Source: Methylobacterium oryzae (GTDB taxonomy: Bacteria; Pseudomonadota; Alphaproteobacteria; Rhizobiales; Beijerinckiaceae). From it: a stretch of 64,000 nucleotides of DNA. Positions 1 to 8,385 of the stretch are shown here, in pieces. Each line of letters starts with the position of its first letter. Position 1 is the stretch's first letter. The notes beneath the pieces were generated by a model that worked only from the letters and a program-made list of their open reading frames with translations, had not been told where the DNA came from and did no database searches. The stretch is taken from positions 2,675,001 through 2,739,000 of the forward strand of contig NZ_CP090349.1 of NCBI RefSeq assembly GCF_021398735.1, given 5' to 3'. A program made the translations under genes and the position numbers.

Positions 1-273
1 GAGGCGGACCGGCGCCGCGTGGCGCAAGCCGCCATGGACGACGCGGTGACCGGCCGCCGTCGGCGCGTAGGGCAGTCGGTCGAACAGCCAGCGGGCGACG
101 GTCGCGTGGTCACCCTGTGGTGGCCGTTCGCCGACCACCGGCTCGCCATCGACCGACAGCTTCGGGTGCGTCCCGGTGCCGGCGACGTGGGTGCGCCAGA
201 CCGGTGCGTCGACGCCGGGCCGGAACAGGGCACAGCGCAGGCTGGACGATCCGGCGTTGAGAACGAGGATCAT
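1..273 (-). CDS. ackA: Acetate kinase, N-terminal part (cut by window edge)
   Basis: Interconverts acetyl phosphate plus ADP and acetate plus ATP in the cytoplasm. The first 91 residues are visible. They start with MILVLNAGSSSLRCALF, the phosphate-binding N-terminus of the ASKHA acetokinase family, and later contain GHRVVHGG, the family's HRVVHGG motif. The ATG at 271-273 follows the phosphoketolase stop by 9 bases and has a GAGAG ribosome site inside that gap, so the two genes form one operon. Phosphoketolase makes acetyl phosphate and this enzyme would turn it into ATP and acetate. The rest of the gene lies left of the window. Confidence 0.9.
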   Translation of the reverse strand, partial: MILVLNAGSSSLRCALFRPGVDAPVWRTHVAGTGTHPKLSVDGEPVVGERPPQGDHATVARWLFDRLPYAPTAAGHRVVHGGLRHAAPVRL

Positions 274-282
274 CGTGCGCTC

Positions 283-2826
283 TCAGGTGACGACCGTCCA
301 ACCGTCCACGGTGCCCGACCGGCCGGGCTCGTCCGCGTCGGTCGGGCCGCACTGCATGATGTCACCCTCGATCCGGCGGTCGTGGTCCTCGGGCGCGTGC
401 CGTCCCGACCAGGTCCAGTCCCGCACCTCCGGCAGGTCGTCGCCTGTCCGGCGGACGTGCTCGCGATGGGCGGCCAACGCGTCCCGGAGCGCCTCCTCGG
501 CATGCGCGGCGCGGGCGCCCAGTCGTGCCACGGACCGGATCGCGGCCTGGGCGAGGTGGAACCGGTCGAGCCGGTTCAGCACGCACATGTCGAAGGGCGT
601 AGTCGTCGTGCCCTCCTCGATGAAGCCGTGGACGTGGAAGTTGCCGTGGTTCGTCCGCTTGTATGTCAGCCTGTGGATCAGCCACGGATAGCCGTGGTAG
701 GCGAACACCACCGGCCGGTCGCGCGTGAACAGGCTGTCGAAGGTCGGGTCGTCGAGCCCGTGCGGGTGCGTCCCGGGCGCCGGCAGCGTCATCAGGTCGA
801 CCACGTTGACGACCCGGACCCGCATCTCCGGGACGTGTAGGCGCAGCCAGTCCACCGCGGCGAGCGTCTCCTGGGTCGGGACGTCGCCAGCGCAGGCCAT
901 CACCACGTCGGGCTCCGCCTCGCCCTCGTTCGAGGCCCATTCCCAGGTCCCGACGCCGGCGGCGCAGTGCCGGACGGCCTCGTCCAGGCTCAGCCACTGC
1001 AGGGCGGGCTGCTTACCGGCCACGACGACGTTGATGCGGTCGTGGGTCCGCAGGCAGTGGTCCATGGCGCAGAGAAGCGTGTTCGCGTCCGGCGGCAGGT
1101 AGATCCGCGCCGTGTCCCCGCGCTTGTTCGCCACGAAGTCGATGAAGCCCGGGTCCTGGTGGCTGAAGCCGTTGTGGTCCTGCCGCCAGACGTGGGACGA
1201 GAGTAGGATGTTCAGGGACGGGACCGGCCGGCGCCAGGGCAGGTCGCGCGAGGACTTCAGCCACTTGGCGTGCTGGTTCACCATGGAATCGACGACGTGG
1301 GCGAAGGCCTCGTAGGTGGCGAACAGGCCGTGCCGCCCGGTCAGCACGTAACCCTCCAGCCAGCCCTCGCAGAGATGTTCGCTCAGCACCTCCATGACTC
1401 GGCCGTCGCGCCGGAGGTGGTCGTCGCCGGGGACGATCTCCTCCTGCCAGGCCCGGCCGGTCACCTCGAAGACCGCGTCGAGGCGGTTCGAGGCGGTCTC
1501 GTCCGGCCCCATCAGGCGGAAGTTCCGGCTCCGCGCGTTCAGCGTCATCACCTCCCGAAGGTAGGTCCCGAGCGCGCGGGTGGCCTCGCCCCTGGTGCGG
1601 CCGGGTTCCGGCACGGCAACGGCGACGCGGCCTAGGTCCGGTAGGCGTAGCGGGGCGCTCCCGTGCGCGTTGGCGTGCGGGTTGGCCGATATGCGCCGCG
1701 CTCCTTTGGGCGGAAGTGTCGCGAGGTCGGGTACGAGCGAGCCGTCCTCGGCGAACAACTCCTCCGGCCTGTAGGAGCGCAGCCAAGCCTCCAGGATCGC
1801 GCGGTGCTCCGCGTCATCCCGCACGGCCGCCACGGGCACTTGGTGCGAGCGCCAGGTGCCCTCGACGGGCTTGCCGTCCACCCGGTCCGGCCCCGTCCAG
1901 CCCTTGGGGCTGCGCAGCACGATCATGGGCCACCGCGGACGCCCTGGCTCGCCGCGGACGGCGCGCCTGCGGATCTCCGCGATGGCGTCGAAGGACGCAT
2001 CGAGGGCGGTGGCCATGGCTTGGTGCATCGGGGCCGGCTCGTCGCCCTCGACGAAGGTCGGCTCGTAGCCGTAGCCGACGAGGAGGCTGCGCAACTCGGC
2101 CCCGGGCATGCGCGCGAGGAGCGTCGGGTTGGCGATCTTGTAGCCGTTGAGGTGCAGGATCGGCAGCACGGTGCCGTCCGTCATCGGGTCCTGGAACTTG
2201 TTCGCGTGCCAGGAGGCGGCGAGCGGCCCGGTCTCGGCCTCGCCGTCGCCGACCACGCAGGCGACGGTGAGGCCGGGATTGTCGAGGGCTGCCCCGAACG
2301 CGTGAGCCAAGGAATAGCCGAGCTCGCCGCCCTCATGGATGGAGCCCGGCAGCTCCGGCGAGGCGTGGCTCGGGATGCCCCCGGGAAACGAGAACTGCCG
2401 GAACAGGCGCGCCAAGCCGTCGAGGTCCCGGGCGACGTCGGGGTAGATCTCGCTGTAGGTGCCCTCCAGGTACGCGTTCGCCACGAGCCCCGGCGCGCCG
2501 TGACCCGGTCCCCAGACCGCGATCATGTCGAGATCGCGCTGGCTGATGACCCGGTTCAGGTGCGCGTAAATGAAGTTGAGGCCTGGCGTCGTGCCCCAGT
2601 GGCCGAGGAGCCGCGGCTTGACGTGCTCGGGTTGCAGCGGCTCGCGCAGGAGCGGGTTGGCCATGAGGTAGATCTGGCCGACCGACAGGTAGTTCGCGGC
2701 CCGCCAGTAGGCGTCGATCCTGCGGAGGCTGTCAGGTCCGAGCGGTCCCGGCACGAACGTCGGCGCACGCCGGTCGCCTCGATGTCCGCCTTCTTGGCGC
2801 TCCCTCGTTCCGTGCGTCGCGTCCAT
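283..2826 (-). CDS. xfp: Phosphoketolase (xylulose-5-P/fructose-6-P)
   Basis: Thiamine-diphosphate enzyme that splits xylulose 5-phosphate or fructose 6-phosphate with phosphate to give acetyl phosphate. The product is 847 residues, near the usual length of about 800. GPGHGAPG at residues 106-113 and GDGEAETGP near 193-201 are the family's substrate and TPP-binding signatures. The frame stays open further upstream, but the ATG at 2824-2826 has a good GGGAGG ribosome site and begins just before family-like sequence. It is followed after 9 bases by acetate kinase. An FNR-like box lies 61 bp before the start, which suggests induction at low oxygen. Which sugar phosphate it prefers cannot be read from the sequence. 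Confidence 0.93.
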   Translation of the reverse strand: MDATHGTRERQEGGHRGDRRAPTFVPGPLGPDSLRRIDAYWRAANYLSVGQIYLMANPLLREPLQPEHVKPRLLGHWGTTPGLNFIYAHLNRVISQRDLDMIAVWGPGHGAPGLVANAYLEGTYSEIYPDVARDLDGLARLFRQFSFPGGIPSHASPELPGSIHEGGELGYSLAHAFGAALDNPGLTVACVVGDGEAETGPLAASWHANKFQDPMTDGTVLPILHLNGYKIANPTLLARMPGAELRSLLVGYGYEPTFVEGDEPAPMHQAMATALDASFDAIAEIRRRAVRGEPGRPRWPMIVLRSPKGWTGPDRVDGKPVEGTWRSHQVPVAAVRDDAEHRAILEAWLRSYRPEELFAEDGSLVPDLATLPPKGARRISANPHANAHGSAPLRLPDLGRVAVAVPEPGRTRGEATRALGTYLREVMTLNARSRNFRLMGPDETASNRLDAVFEVTGRAWQEEIVPGDDHLRRDGRVMEVLSEHLCEGWLEGYVLTGRHGLFATYEAFAHVVDSMVNQHAKWLKSSRDLPWRRPVPSLNILLSSHVWRQDHNGFSHQDPGFIDFVANKRGDTARIYLPPDANTLLCAMDHCLRTHDRINVVVAGKQPALQWLSLDEAVRHCAAGVGTWEWASNEGEAEPDVVMACAGDVPTQETLAAVDWLRLHVPEMRVRVVNVVDLMTLPAPGTHPHGLDDPTFDSLFTRDRPVVFAYHGYPWLIHRLTYKRTNHGNFHVHGFIEEGTTTTPFDMCVLNRLDRFHLAQAAIRSVARLGARAAHAEEALRDALAAHREHVRRTGDDLPEVRDWTWSGRHAPEDHDRRIEGDIMQCGPTDADEPGRSGTVDGWTVVT

Positions 2827-2887
2827 GCCGGCCTCCCGGGAGTGTTCATCCCGGCGTAGACCGTGCCGGCGGACCGGACCGGCGGCG

Positions 2888-2901
2888 TTGAGGTGGATCA
2901 A
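2888..2901. promoter_or_regulatory. FNR/FixK-like box 1 (divergent)
   Basis: TTGAGGTGGATCAA matches the FNR/ANR/FixK consensus TTGAT-N4-ATCAA with one change. It sits between divergent genes, 61 bp from the phosphoketolase start and 57 bp from the small gene at 2959, so one site could serve both directions. Confidence 0.75.
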
Positions 2902-2958
2902 AGCGCGCCCGGCGAGGGCCGGCAGGATGTCCCCCGTCAGGCAAGACGGGAGCGAACG

Positions 2959-3159
2959 ATGACCCTGGTGCTTCGAACCACCCAAATCCGGACGGTACGC
3001 CGCGTGCGGGTACCGGTCGAACTGGCGCCGCTGAACGACGCGGGCCGACGGGTCGTCACCGATGGCTACCGCTACCGGAGCATCGGAAGCCTGCAGGCCC
3101 TGGCCCTGGCCATTGCGGCGTCGGCGGTGACGCCGGCGCTGCTTTGGCTCGCCCTCTGA
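2959..3159 (+). CDS. Small basic protein with C-terminal membrane segment
   Basis: 66 residues, family not recognised. The N-terminal half is basic and soluble-looking ([15 protein letters not shown]). The last 20 residues are hydrophobic ([19 protein letters not shown]) and would form a single tail anchor. The ATG is preceded by GGGAGCGAACG. It is the first gene after FNR-like box 1 and ends 26 bases before a BON-domain gene, so the two are probably co-transcribed. Coding status rests on the ribosome site, the operon position and the coherent tail; function is unknown. Confidence 0.6.
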   Translation: MTLVLRTTQIRTVRRVRVPVELAPLNDAGRRVVTDGYRYRSIGSLQALALAIAASAVTPALLWLAL

Positions 3160-3185
3160 ACCCCGACGGAGCGAGGAGACCGGCG

Positions 3186-3833
3186 ATGGACGACATCACC
3201 GTGCACCGGCACGTGCTCGACGAGTTGGAGTACGCCCCGATGATCGACGCGGCGCAGATCGGCGTCACGGTCGAGAACGGCATCGTGACGCTGACCGGGC
3301 ATGTCCGGAACTACGCCGAGAAGGGCATCGCCGAACGCGTCACGCTCCGGGTCCGAGGCGTACGCGGCGTGGTAGAGCGGATCACGGTCCGTTACCCTGA
3401 CGACCCGGCCGTCGGCGACGAGGCCTTGGCCGAACGCTGCGCCCGGGTCATCGAGTGGGACGCGCGCGTCCCCCGGGACTCGGTCACGCTCAAGGTCGAG
3501 AAGGGCTGCGTCACGCTGCAGGGATGCGTGCCGTACTACCATCAGAAGGCGGCCGTCGATAAGGCGCTGCGGCGGCTGGCCGGCGTCACCGACATCGTCA
3601 ACTTCATCGCGGTGAAGCCGCCGGCACGCGCCGCCGAGGTGAAGGACAGGATCCTCGCGGCCCTGCGGCGCAGCGCCCGGGACCCGGACACGATCCGCGT
3701 GCACGTCGACGGCGACAAGGTCACCCTCGACGGGTGCGTCGATGTCTGGCGCGAGCGCGAACTCGCCGAGCGGGCCGCGTGGTCGGCCCCGGGGGTCCGG
3801 GCCGTCGACGACCGCCTGACGCTCGCCTGCTGA
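3186..3833 (+). CDS. BON-domain protein (three BON repeats)
   Basis: 215 residues made of three BON units (roughly 1-70, 75-145 and 148-215). Each carries the family's pattern of a valine-rich strand, a glycine turn and VRGV-like or PGV-like segments ([15 protein letters not shown] in the first). BON domains bind phospholipid or help hold envelope and stress complexes together, as in OsmY, but no signal peptide is visible here, so this copy appears cytoplasmic. The ATG at 3186 has GAGGAG upstream. It follows the small tail-anchored gene and precedes a Usp gene with its own FNR-like box. A paralogue of equal length lies at 7165-7812 on the other strand. Confidence 0.85.
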   Translation: MDDITVHRHVLDELEYAPMIDAAQIGVTVENGIVTLTGHVRNYAEKGIAERVTLRVRGVRGVVERITVRYPDDPAVGDEALAERCARVIEWDARVPRDSVTLKVEKGCVTLQGCVPYYHQKAAVDKALRRLAGVTDIVNFIAVKPPARAAEVKDRILAALRRSARDPDTIRVHVDGDKVTLDGCVDVWRERELAERAAWSAPGVRAVDDRLTLAC

Positions 3834-3859
3834 GGTTGGCCTGCTGCCGGTCGCGCTGC

Positions 3860-3873
3860 TTGAGATGGATCAA
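3860..3873 (+). promoter_or_regulatory. FNR/FixK-like box 2
   Basis: TTGAGATGGATCAA, one mismatch to TTGAT-N4-ATCAA, 67 bp before the Usp start at 3941. It lies just past the stop of the BON gene, so it could give the Usp-cytochrome-Usp unit its own promoter. Confidence 0.75.
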
Positions 3874-3940
3874 GGCCGGCGCCTCGGACCAGGGTCACGC
3901 TACCCGAATGGAGCCGGATTTCCGGCGGCGGGAGACGGTC

Positions 3941-4756
3941 ATGAAGATCTCCAACATCATGGTCTCGGTCGACCTCGGGGCCGCGGCGGCGGACCGCGTC
4001 CAACTGGCGGCGAGCCTCGCCGAGCGTTGCGAGGCCACGCTGATCGGCGTCGCTGCGCGCCCGGTCCTGGCTCCCATGCCGGTCGGCGACATGATCGAGG
4101 TCGAGCGCGTCTGGGCCATCGAGGAGCGCCTGGCGGACGAGCAGATCGCGGCGGCCAAGGCCCTGTTCGAGCGCGAGGCCGGGGCGGCGCACAGGACTGA
4201 CTGGCGCTCGGCCCCGACCAGCCCCCTGGCCTACCTCGCCGCGCAGGCACGCGCCGCGGACGTCGTCATCGTCGGACGGCACGGTCCCGCGGACGGCGAC
4301 CCGGGTCCGATGGGCGTGCCGGCCGGGGCACTCCTGATGGAGGTCGGGCGTCCGGTCCTGATCGCGCCGCCGGGCGTGGAAAGCCTCGCGGCGAAGCGGG
4401 TCGTCGTTGCCTGGAAGGACACGCGCGAGGCGCGCCGGGCCGTCCACGACGCGTTACCGTTCCTGACCCGGGCGGACGAGGTCCACGTGGCGGTCGTGGG
4501 CCCCGGGGCTGACGACGAGGGCGCCGAGGACGTCACCGCCTACCTCTCCGGCCATGGCGTCACCGTCACGACGCACCTGCTGCACAAGCCGGAGATCGGC
4601 GCCGCGGACGAGATCCTTCGGTTCGCCCGGCGCGAGGACGCCGACCTGATCGTGATGGGCGCTTACGGGCATAGCCGCCTACGCGAGTGGGTCTTCGGGG
4701 GGGCCACCCGCGACGTCCTGACGACGACGCCCGTCTGCTGCCTGATGAGCCACTGA
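3941..4756 (+). CDS. Universal stress protein, tandem Usp domains
   Basis: 271 residues with two Usp folds. The first begins at SNIMVSVDLG, and the second at KRVVVAWKDTREARRAV near residue 150. The C-terminus has GAYGHSRLREWVFGGATR, close to the ATP-binding G-x2-G-x9-G pattern of Usp proteins, and ends in CCLMSH. That tail is shared with two other Usp genes here, so these are recent paralogues. Tandem Usp proteins act in stress survival, often at low oxygen. The stop overlaps the next ATG by one base (TGATG), which couples it to the cytochrome c gene. Confidence 0.9.
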   Translation: MKISNIMVSVDLGAAAADRVQLAASLAERCEATLIGVAARPVLAPMPVGDMIEVERVWAIEERLADEQIAAAKALFEREAGAAHRTDWRSAPTSPLAYLAAQARAADVVIVGRHGPADGDPGPMGVPAGALLMEVGRPVLIAPPGVESLAAKRVVVAWKDTREARRAVHDALPFLTRADEVHVAVVGPGADDEGAEDVTAYLSGHGVTVTTHLLHKPEIGAADEILRFARREDADLIVMGAYGHSRLREWVFGGATRDVLTTTPVCCLMSH

Positions 4757-5091
4757 TGCGCTTGGCAACCACCCTTTCAACGGGCACCCTGGCGCTGCTC
4801 GCCATCCTTCATCTGACTCATGCCGCCTTCGCCTGGGACCGGCAGGTCAAGCAGGGCGAGACGCTCGCCAGGACCAACTGCGCCCGCTGCCATGCCGTCG
4901 GGCGGGCCGGCGCGAGCCCCCTGCGGGTAGCGCCGCCCTTCCGCGAGTTGCACACGCGCTACCCCGTCGAGGACCTCGGCGAGGCGCTCGCGGAGGGCAT
5001 CCGCACGGGCCACCCCAGCATGCCGGAGTTCCGGTTCGACCCGGACGAGGCCGAGGCCCTGATCGCCTACCTCAAAAGCCTCGAACGCTGA
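4756..5091 (+). CDS. Small periplasmic cytochrome c
   Basis: 111 residues. Residues 1-26 form a Sec signal peptide ending near AAFA. The heme motif is CARCH at residues 42-46, and HPSMPEF further on offers the axial methionine. This is a class I mono-heme cytochrome c that would carry electrons in the periplasm. The start overlaps the Usp stop by one base. A second Usp gene follows 14 bases later, so the three form one operon behind FNR-like box 2. Its redox partner is not in the window. Confidence 0.88.
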   Translation: MRLATTLSTGTLALLAILHLTHAAFAWDRQVKQGETLARTNCARCHAVGRAGASPLRVAPPFRELHTRYPVEDLGEALAEGIRTGHPSMPEFRFDPDEAEALIAYLKSLER

Positions 5092-5105
5092 GCGAGGAGA
5101 CCCCG

Positions 5106-5966
5106 ATGTTTCTGCGCTGCTTCCTTGTCCCCACCGCTCCGGGCATCGACCCGACCAAACGGCTCGATGCGGCCCTGAGGCTCGGTCGGCCGCTGCACGC
5201 GCATATCGGCGTCAGCTTCATGGCGCCGGGCCCGGAGCACGTGCTCGCCGGGATGGCGGGCCTCGTGCCGATGGATTGCGCGACCATCGAGGCCATCGAG
5301 CGGGGCGTGCGGGAGTCCGCGGCCGAGGCTCAGGCGGCCTTGCGCGCGTGGTGCGCCCGCGAGGGGGTGGCATTCGGGATGTCGGGCGGGCGGCTGGACG
5401 CCACCTTCGCGACCTGGACCGAACTGTCGGGCGAGGTCGAGCCGCTCCTGACCCTGGCGGGCCGCGTTAGCGACCTCGTCATCGTCGACCGGCCCGACCC
5501 GGCGCATCCGTTCACCGGGCGGGCGCTCGACACGGCGCTGTTCTCGGTGGGGCGCCCGACGCTGATGGTCGGCGAGACCGTCCCGTACGACCTGCTGGAC
5601 CACGTCATGATCGCCTGGAACGGTAGCCTGGAAGCGACGCGCCTGATCGGGCAGTCCATCACGCTGCTGCACGAGGCCGCCCGGGTCACCGTGGTCCACG
5701 CGCGGACCGAGCGCTTCGAGGAGGCGCGGGCGGCGGACCTGTGCGGATACCTGCGCTGGCACGGCATCGTGGCGGAGGCGGTCTCCCTGGAAGTTGAGGA
5801 CGGATCCTCGGTCGGCGCCGCCATCCTGGCCGAAACGGAGCGTCGGGACGCCTCAATGTTGGCTCTGGGGGCCTACACTCACAGCCGGGTGCGCGAGTTG
5901 CTGCTCGGTGGTGTGACCCGCCACGTCGTCGACAAGGCACGCATCCCGGTGCTCATGGCCCACTGA
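5106..5966 (+). CDS. Universal stress protein, tandem Usp domains (divergent copy)
   Basis: 286 residues. The N-terminal domain (LRCFLVPTAPGIDPTKRLD) is more divergent than in the neighbouring copies. The C-terminal domain starts near DHVMIAWNGSLEATRLIG and ends with LGAYTHSRVRELLLGGVTRH and the tail PVLMAH. The nucleotide-binding loop is partly changed (GAYTHS in place of GAYGHS), so ATP binding may differ. A GAGGAGACCCCG ribosome site supports the ATG. It is the third gene of the unit begun at 3941. Confidence 0.88.
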   Translation: MFLRCFLVPTAPGIDPTKRLDAALRLGRPLHAHIGVSFMAPGPEHVLAGMAGLVPMDCATIEAIERGVRESAAEAQAALRAWCAREGVAFGMSGGRLDATFATWTELSGEVEPLLTLAGRVSDLVIVDRPDPAHPFTGRALDTALFSVGRPTLMVGETVPYDLLDHVMIAWNGSLEATRLIGQSITLLHEAARVTVVHARTERFEEARAADLCGYLRWHGIVAEAVSLEVEDGSSVGAAILAETERRDASMLALGAYTHSRVRELLLGGVTRHVVDKARIPVLMAH

Positions 5967-6014
5967 CGTGTCAGGCCATGAGGGCTGCGCGGTAGAAGCG
6001 ATAATAGTCTGTCC

Positions 6015-6275
6015 TCATTGCCTAGGATTGTGACAGTGCCTGTGTGGAGGTTTGGTGGCGCAGTCGAGGCCGCAGCTCTGTCGAGGCTCGCAGAACCAAT
6101 GAAGAGAGCCGCTCTTCAGGCAGGAGCCCTCACAATGTCGGTAGTGGGTGTCCGCGGGCTCGACAAATGTACCCTTCGCATCGAGCGAAGGAGCCGGTCC
6201 TCCCGCCCGGACGCCCGGGACACGCGACGAAATTGCGACTGAGACGACGAAGGCTGCGGTCGCGATGATGGCCAT
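6015..6275 (-). CDS. Small secreted Cys/His-rich protein
   Basis: 86 residues, family not recognised. Residues 1-25 are a signal peptide (AIIATAAFVVSVAISS, cut near VRAG). The mature part is short and has six cysteines (48, 52, 62, 68, 72, 81) and six histidines (44, 47, 59, 78, 80, 82). That density suggests disulfides or metal binding in the periplasm; there is no CxxCH heme site. The ATG overlaps the upstream Usp stop by one base (TGATG), exactly as the cytochrome c gene overlaps its Usp gene. It is last in the minus-strand unit BON-Usp-this gene. Confidence 0.65.
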   Translation of the reverse strand: MAIIATAAFVVSVAISSRVPGVRAGGPAPSLDAKGTFVEPADTHYRHCEGSCLKSGSLHWFCEPRQSCGLDCATKPPHRHCHNPRQ

Positions 6276-7084
6276 CAGTGGCTCATCAGGCAGCAGACGG
6301 GGCAGCCGGTGAGCAGGTCGCGGGTGACGCCTCCGAAGGCCCATTCCCGAAGCCGGCCATGCCCGTAGCCACCGGCGACGATCAGGTCCGCCGCTTGCTC
6401 AGACGCCGCCTCGACCAACGCCTCCGCGGTCGAAGCACCATAGGTATGCCTATGGACCGCTGTGGCGTGGACGTCGTGTGACTGCAACAGGCCGATGACG
6501 TCCCGCACGTCATCCGTCTCCTTCCCGTCGTCGACCGAGATGAGCACCACACCGGAAGCTCGCTTCATGAACGGCAATGCGTCACGCACGGCGCGACGCG
6601 CCTCGCGGGTGTTCTTCCACGCCACCGCGACCCGCCGGGCTTCGAGGTGGTCGACCCCCGGCGGAACGATCAGCATCGGCATGCCGAGCCGCATCAAGGC
6701 GTCCCCAGGGTCTACGGACATGAGCGGGCTGCCGTCGTCGCCACGTCCTGTGACCAGCAAGTCGCCGGCCGCCGACTGCCTCCCAAGGAACGCCGACGGG
6801 AAGTCCAGGGCGGAGCGCCACTCGATCCGGCTCCGCCCCCCGACGGCCTCCTTGAACGTCTCGTGCGCCAGCCGGAGGTCGTTCAGGACGTCCTCCTGAA
6901 CAGAAGCGATGCAGTATCCGCCGCCCGGGATCGGGCCGGAAGGGGCCCCGTCGTAGGCCGGCATCTCCGCCGCGACGCCGATCAGGCGTGCCTGGAAATC
7001 GTCGGCGACGTGCGCGGCCAGCCGGATGCGCTCCCGCGCATGCTCACCGAGGTCGACCGCCACCATGACGCTATTGTAGGACAT
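6275..7084 (-). CDS. Universal stress protein, tandem Usp domains
   Basis: 269 residues, two Usp domains. The first starts at YNSVMVAVDLGEHARERIR. The second starts at RRVAVAWKNTREARRAVRDA and ends with GGYGHGRLREWAFGGVTRD, which fits the ATP-binding motif, and the shared tail CCLMSH. The ATG at 7082-7084 was preferred to upstream in-frame starts because it matches where the fold begins in the paralogues. It lies 80 bases after the BON gene and is coupled to the Cys/His-rich gene. No FNR-like box lies in that 80-base gap, so expression probably comes from the box before the BON gene. Confidence 0.9.
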   Translation of the reverse strand: MSYNSVMVAVDLGEHARERIRLAAHVADDFQARLIGVAAEMPAYDGAPSGPIPGGGYCIASVQEDVLNDLRLAHETFKEAVGGRSRIEWRSALDFPSAFLGRQSAAGDLLVTGRGDDGSPLMSVDPGDALMRLGMPMLIVPPGVDHLEARRVAVAWKNTREARRAVRDALPFMKRASGVVLISVDDGKETDDVRDVIGLLQSHDVHATAVHRHTYGASTAEALVEAASEQAADLIVAGGYGHGRLREWAFGGVTRDLLTGCPVCCLMSH

Positions 7085-7164
7085 GGATGTCTCCGGGCTG
7101 GTTGGTAACGAGGTCAGGCCGGGCCTACCGGTCGAACGGAGCTTACGACCCGGCCGGGACGCGC

Positions 7165-7812
7165 TCAGGCCAGCGTGAGGTGGTCCTCGACGGCGCGCAC
7201 GCCCGGGGCCGACCACGCGGCGTTCTCGGCGATCCGACGCTCGTGGCAGGCGTTCACCTTGCCCTCCAGGACGACCTTGCCGTCCTTGACCGTCACCTTG
7301 ATCGCGTCCGCCTCAAGCTCGGCGCTGCGCTTGAGCGCCGCCATGATCTTCGCGCGCACGTCGGGAACGCTCGCATTCGGCGCCACCTCGATGGCGTTCA
7401 CGATGCCGGCCACACCCGCGAGCCGCCGGATCGCCCGGTAGGCCTCTTCCTTTTGGTATTGCCAGCCCAGTTTGCCGGACAGCGTCACCCAGCCATCCTG
7501 GACCTTCACCTGCACGGCGTTCCGCGGCACGGTCACCGACCAGTCGAGCATCTGCACGGCGCGGCGCGCCAAGTCCTCGTCGCGCGGCGGCGTCTCGCCG
7601 CCGAAGCGCACCTTGATCTCCTCGACCACCCCGCGCACGCCGCGCACCTTCTGGGCGGCCTTCTCGGCGGCGACGCGTTCCGTGTAGCTCCCGACATGGC
7701 CGGTCAGCGTGGCGATGCCGTTCTCCACGGAGACGCCGACATGGGCGGCGTCGATGCTCGGGTCGAACTCAAGCTCGTCGATGATGTTCTGGCGGATCTG
7801 TTTGTCGCCCAT
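7165..7812 (-). CDS. BON-domain protein (three BON repeats)
   Basis: 215 residues with three BON units. VSVENGIATLTGHVGSYTER in the first and VQVKDGWVTLSG-like strands in the second show the repeat. It is a paralogue of the protein at 3186 (same length, same opening pattern DELE-P-IDAA). There is no signal peptide. The ATG has a GAGGAGACGAGCG ribosome site. It heads a minus-strand unit with a Usp gene and the secreted Cys/His-rich gene, mirroring the plus-strand BON-Usp-cytochrome group. FNR-like box 3 lies 72 bp upstream. Confidence 0.85.
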   Translation of the reverse strand: MGDKQIRQNIIDELEFDPSIDAAHVGVSVENGIATLTGHVGSYTERVAAEKAAQKVRGVRGVVEEIKVRFGGETPPRDEDLARRAVQMLDWSVTVPRNAVQVKVQDGWVTLSGKLGWQYQKEEAYRAIRRLAGVAGIVNAIEVAPNASVPDVRAKIMAALKRSAELEADAIKVTVKDGKVVLEGKVNACHERRIAENAAWSAPGVRAVEDHLTLA

Positions 7813-7860
7813 CGCTCGTCTCCTCGATAAGGGCTGGGCCGTCGCTGGCCTCGACGGAGG

Positions 7861-8313
7861 CTAGGACCGGCAGGCTGGGGGACATTGATCCAGCGCAACG
7901 TCCTCGCCCGCCGCGATCCGTGCGGCCATCGGGCAGGCTCGTCGGTCTACCCGGGTCGGGCAACGGGCGGTCACGGCGGCGACAACGTCCCGTGCATCGA
8001 ACAGGCGGTCGAACGTCGGCACGTCCGAGAAGGCGCGCGGCACGCTCGCGTTGCCCGCGATCAGCGCGAAGGGGATGCCCTGGCGGCGCAGGGCATAGGC
8101 GAGCGGGAAGCCGGGCCCCCGGTTCAGGTCGGTGCTGATCACCGCGAAGTCCGGCGAAGCCTCGTCCAGGGTCTCGGCCGCCTCCGCGCACGTGCCGTAG
8201 GGGCCGCTGACCGCGCAGCCGGCGTCGGTGAGGACGTCCTCCAGCCACATGCCCGGCAGCGCCTGGGGCTCCGCGACCAGCACGACCGGACTTGTGTCCC
8301 GTTCCTTTTGCAT
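7861..8313 (-). CDS. Receiver-like single-domain protein with degenerate acidic pocket
   Basis: 150 residues, a CheY-like fold. The N-terminal strand VVLVAEPQAL keeps only one acidic residue (Glu15) where receivers have a pair. Asp62 in VISTDLNRG stands at the phospho-acceptor position. The conserved lysine near the C-terminus (KP motif) is not visible. The last 30 residues hold three cysteines and are unlike receivers. There is no output domain. Phosphorylation is doubtful, and it may act by binding a partner. FNR-like box 4 is 58 bp upstream; box 3, for the next gene, lies inside its 3' end. Confidence 0.7.
   Translation of the reverse strand: MQKERDTSPVVLVAEPQALPGMWLEDVLTDAGCAVSGPYGTCAEAAETLDEASPDFAVISTDLNRGPGFPLAYALRRQGIPFALIAGNASVPRAFSDVPTFDRLFDARDVVAAVTARCPTRVDRRACPMAARIAAGEDVALDQCPPACRS
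7885..7898 (-). promoter_or_regulatory. FNR/FixK-like box 3
   Basis: TTGATCCAGCGCAA. The left half is perfect (TTGAT), and the right half has two changes (CGCAA for ATCAA). It is 72 bp before the BON start at 7812 and identical to box 5. Confidence 0.7.
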
Positions 8314-8371
8314 CGCCCGACTCCCGCTTCCGGTTGCTAGGGCGAGGATGAAGGCGGTCCGCCGGACCGCG

Positions 8372-8385
8372 TTGCGCTAGATCAA
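8372..8385 (-). promoter_or_regulatory. FNR/FixK-like box 4
   Basis: TTGCGCTAGATCAA, with the ATCAA half perfect. It is 58 bp before the receiver-like gene start at 8313 and overlaps the stop codon of the Nramp gene. Confidence 0.65.
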
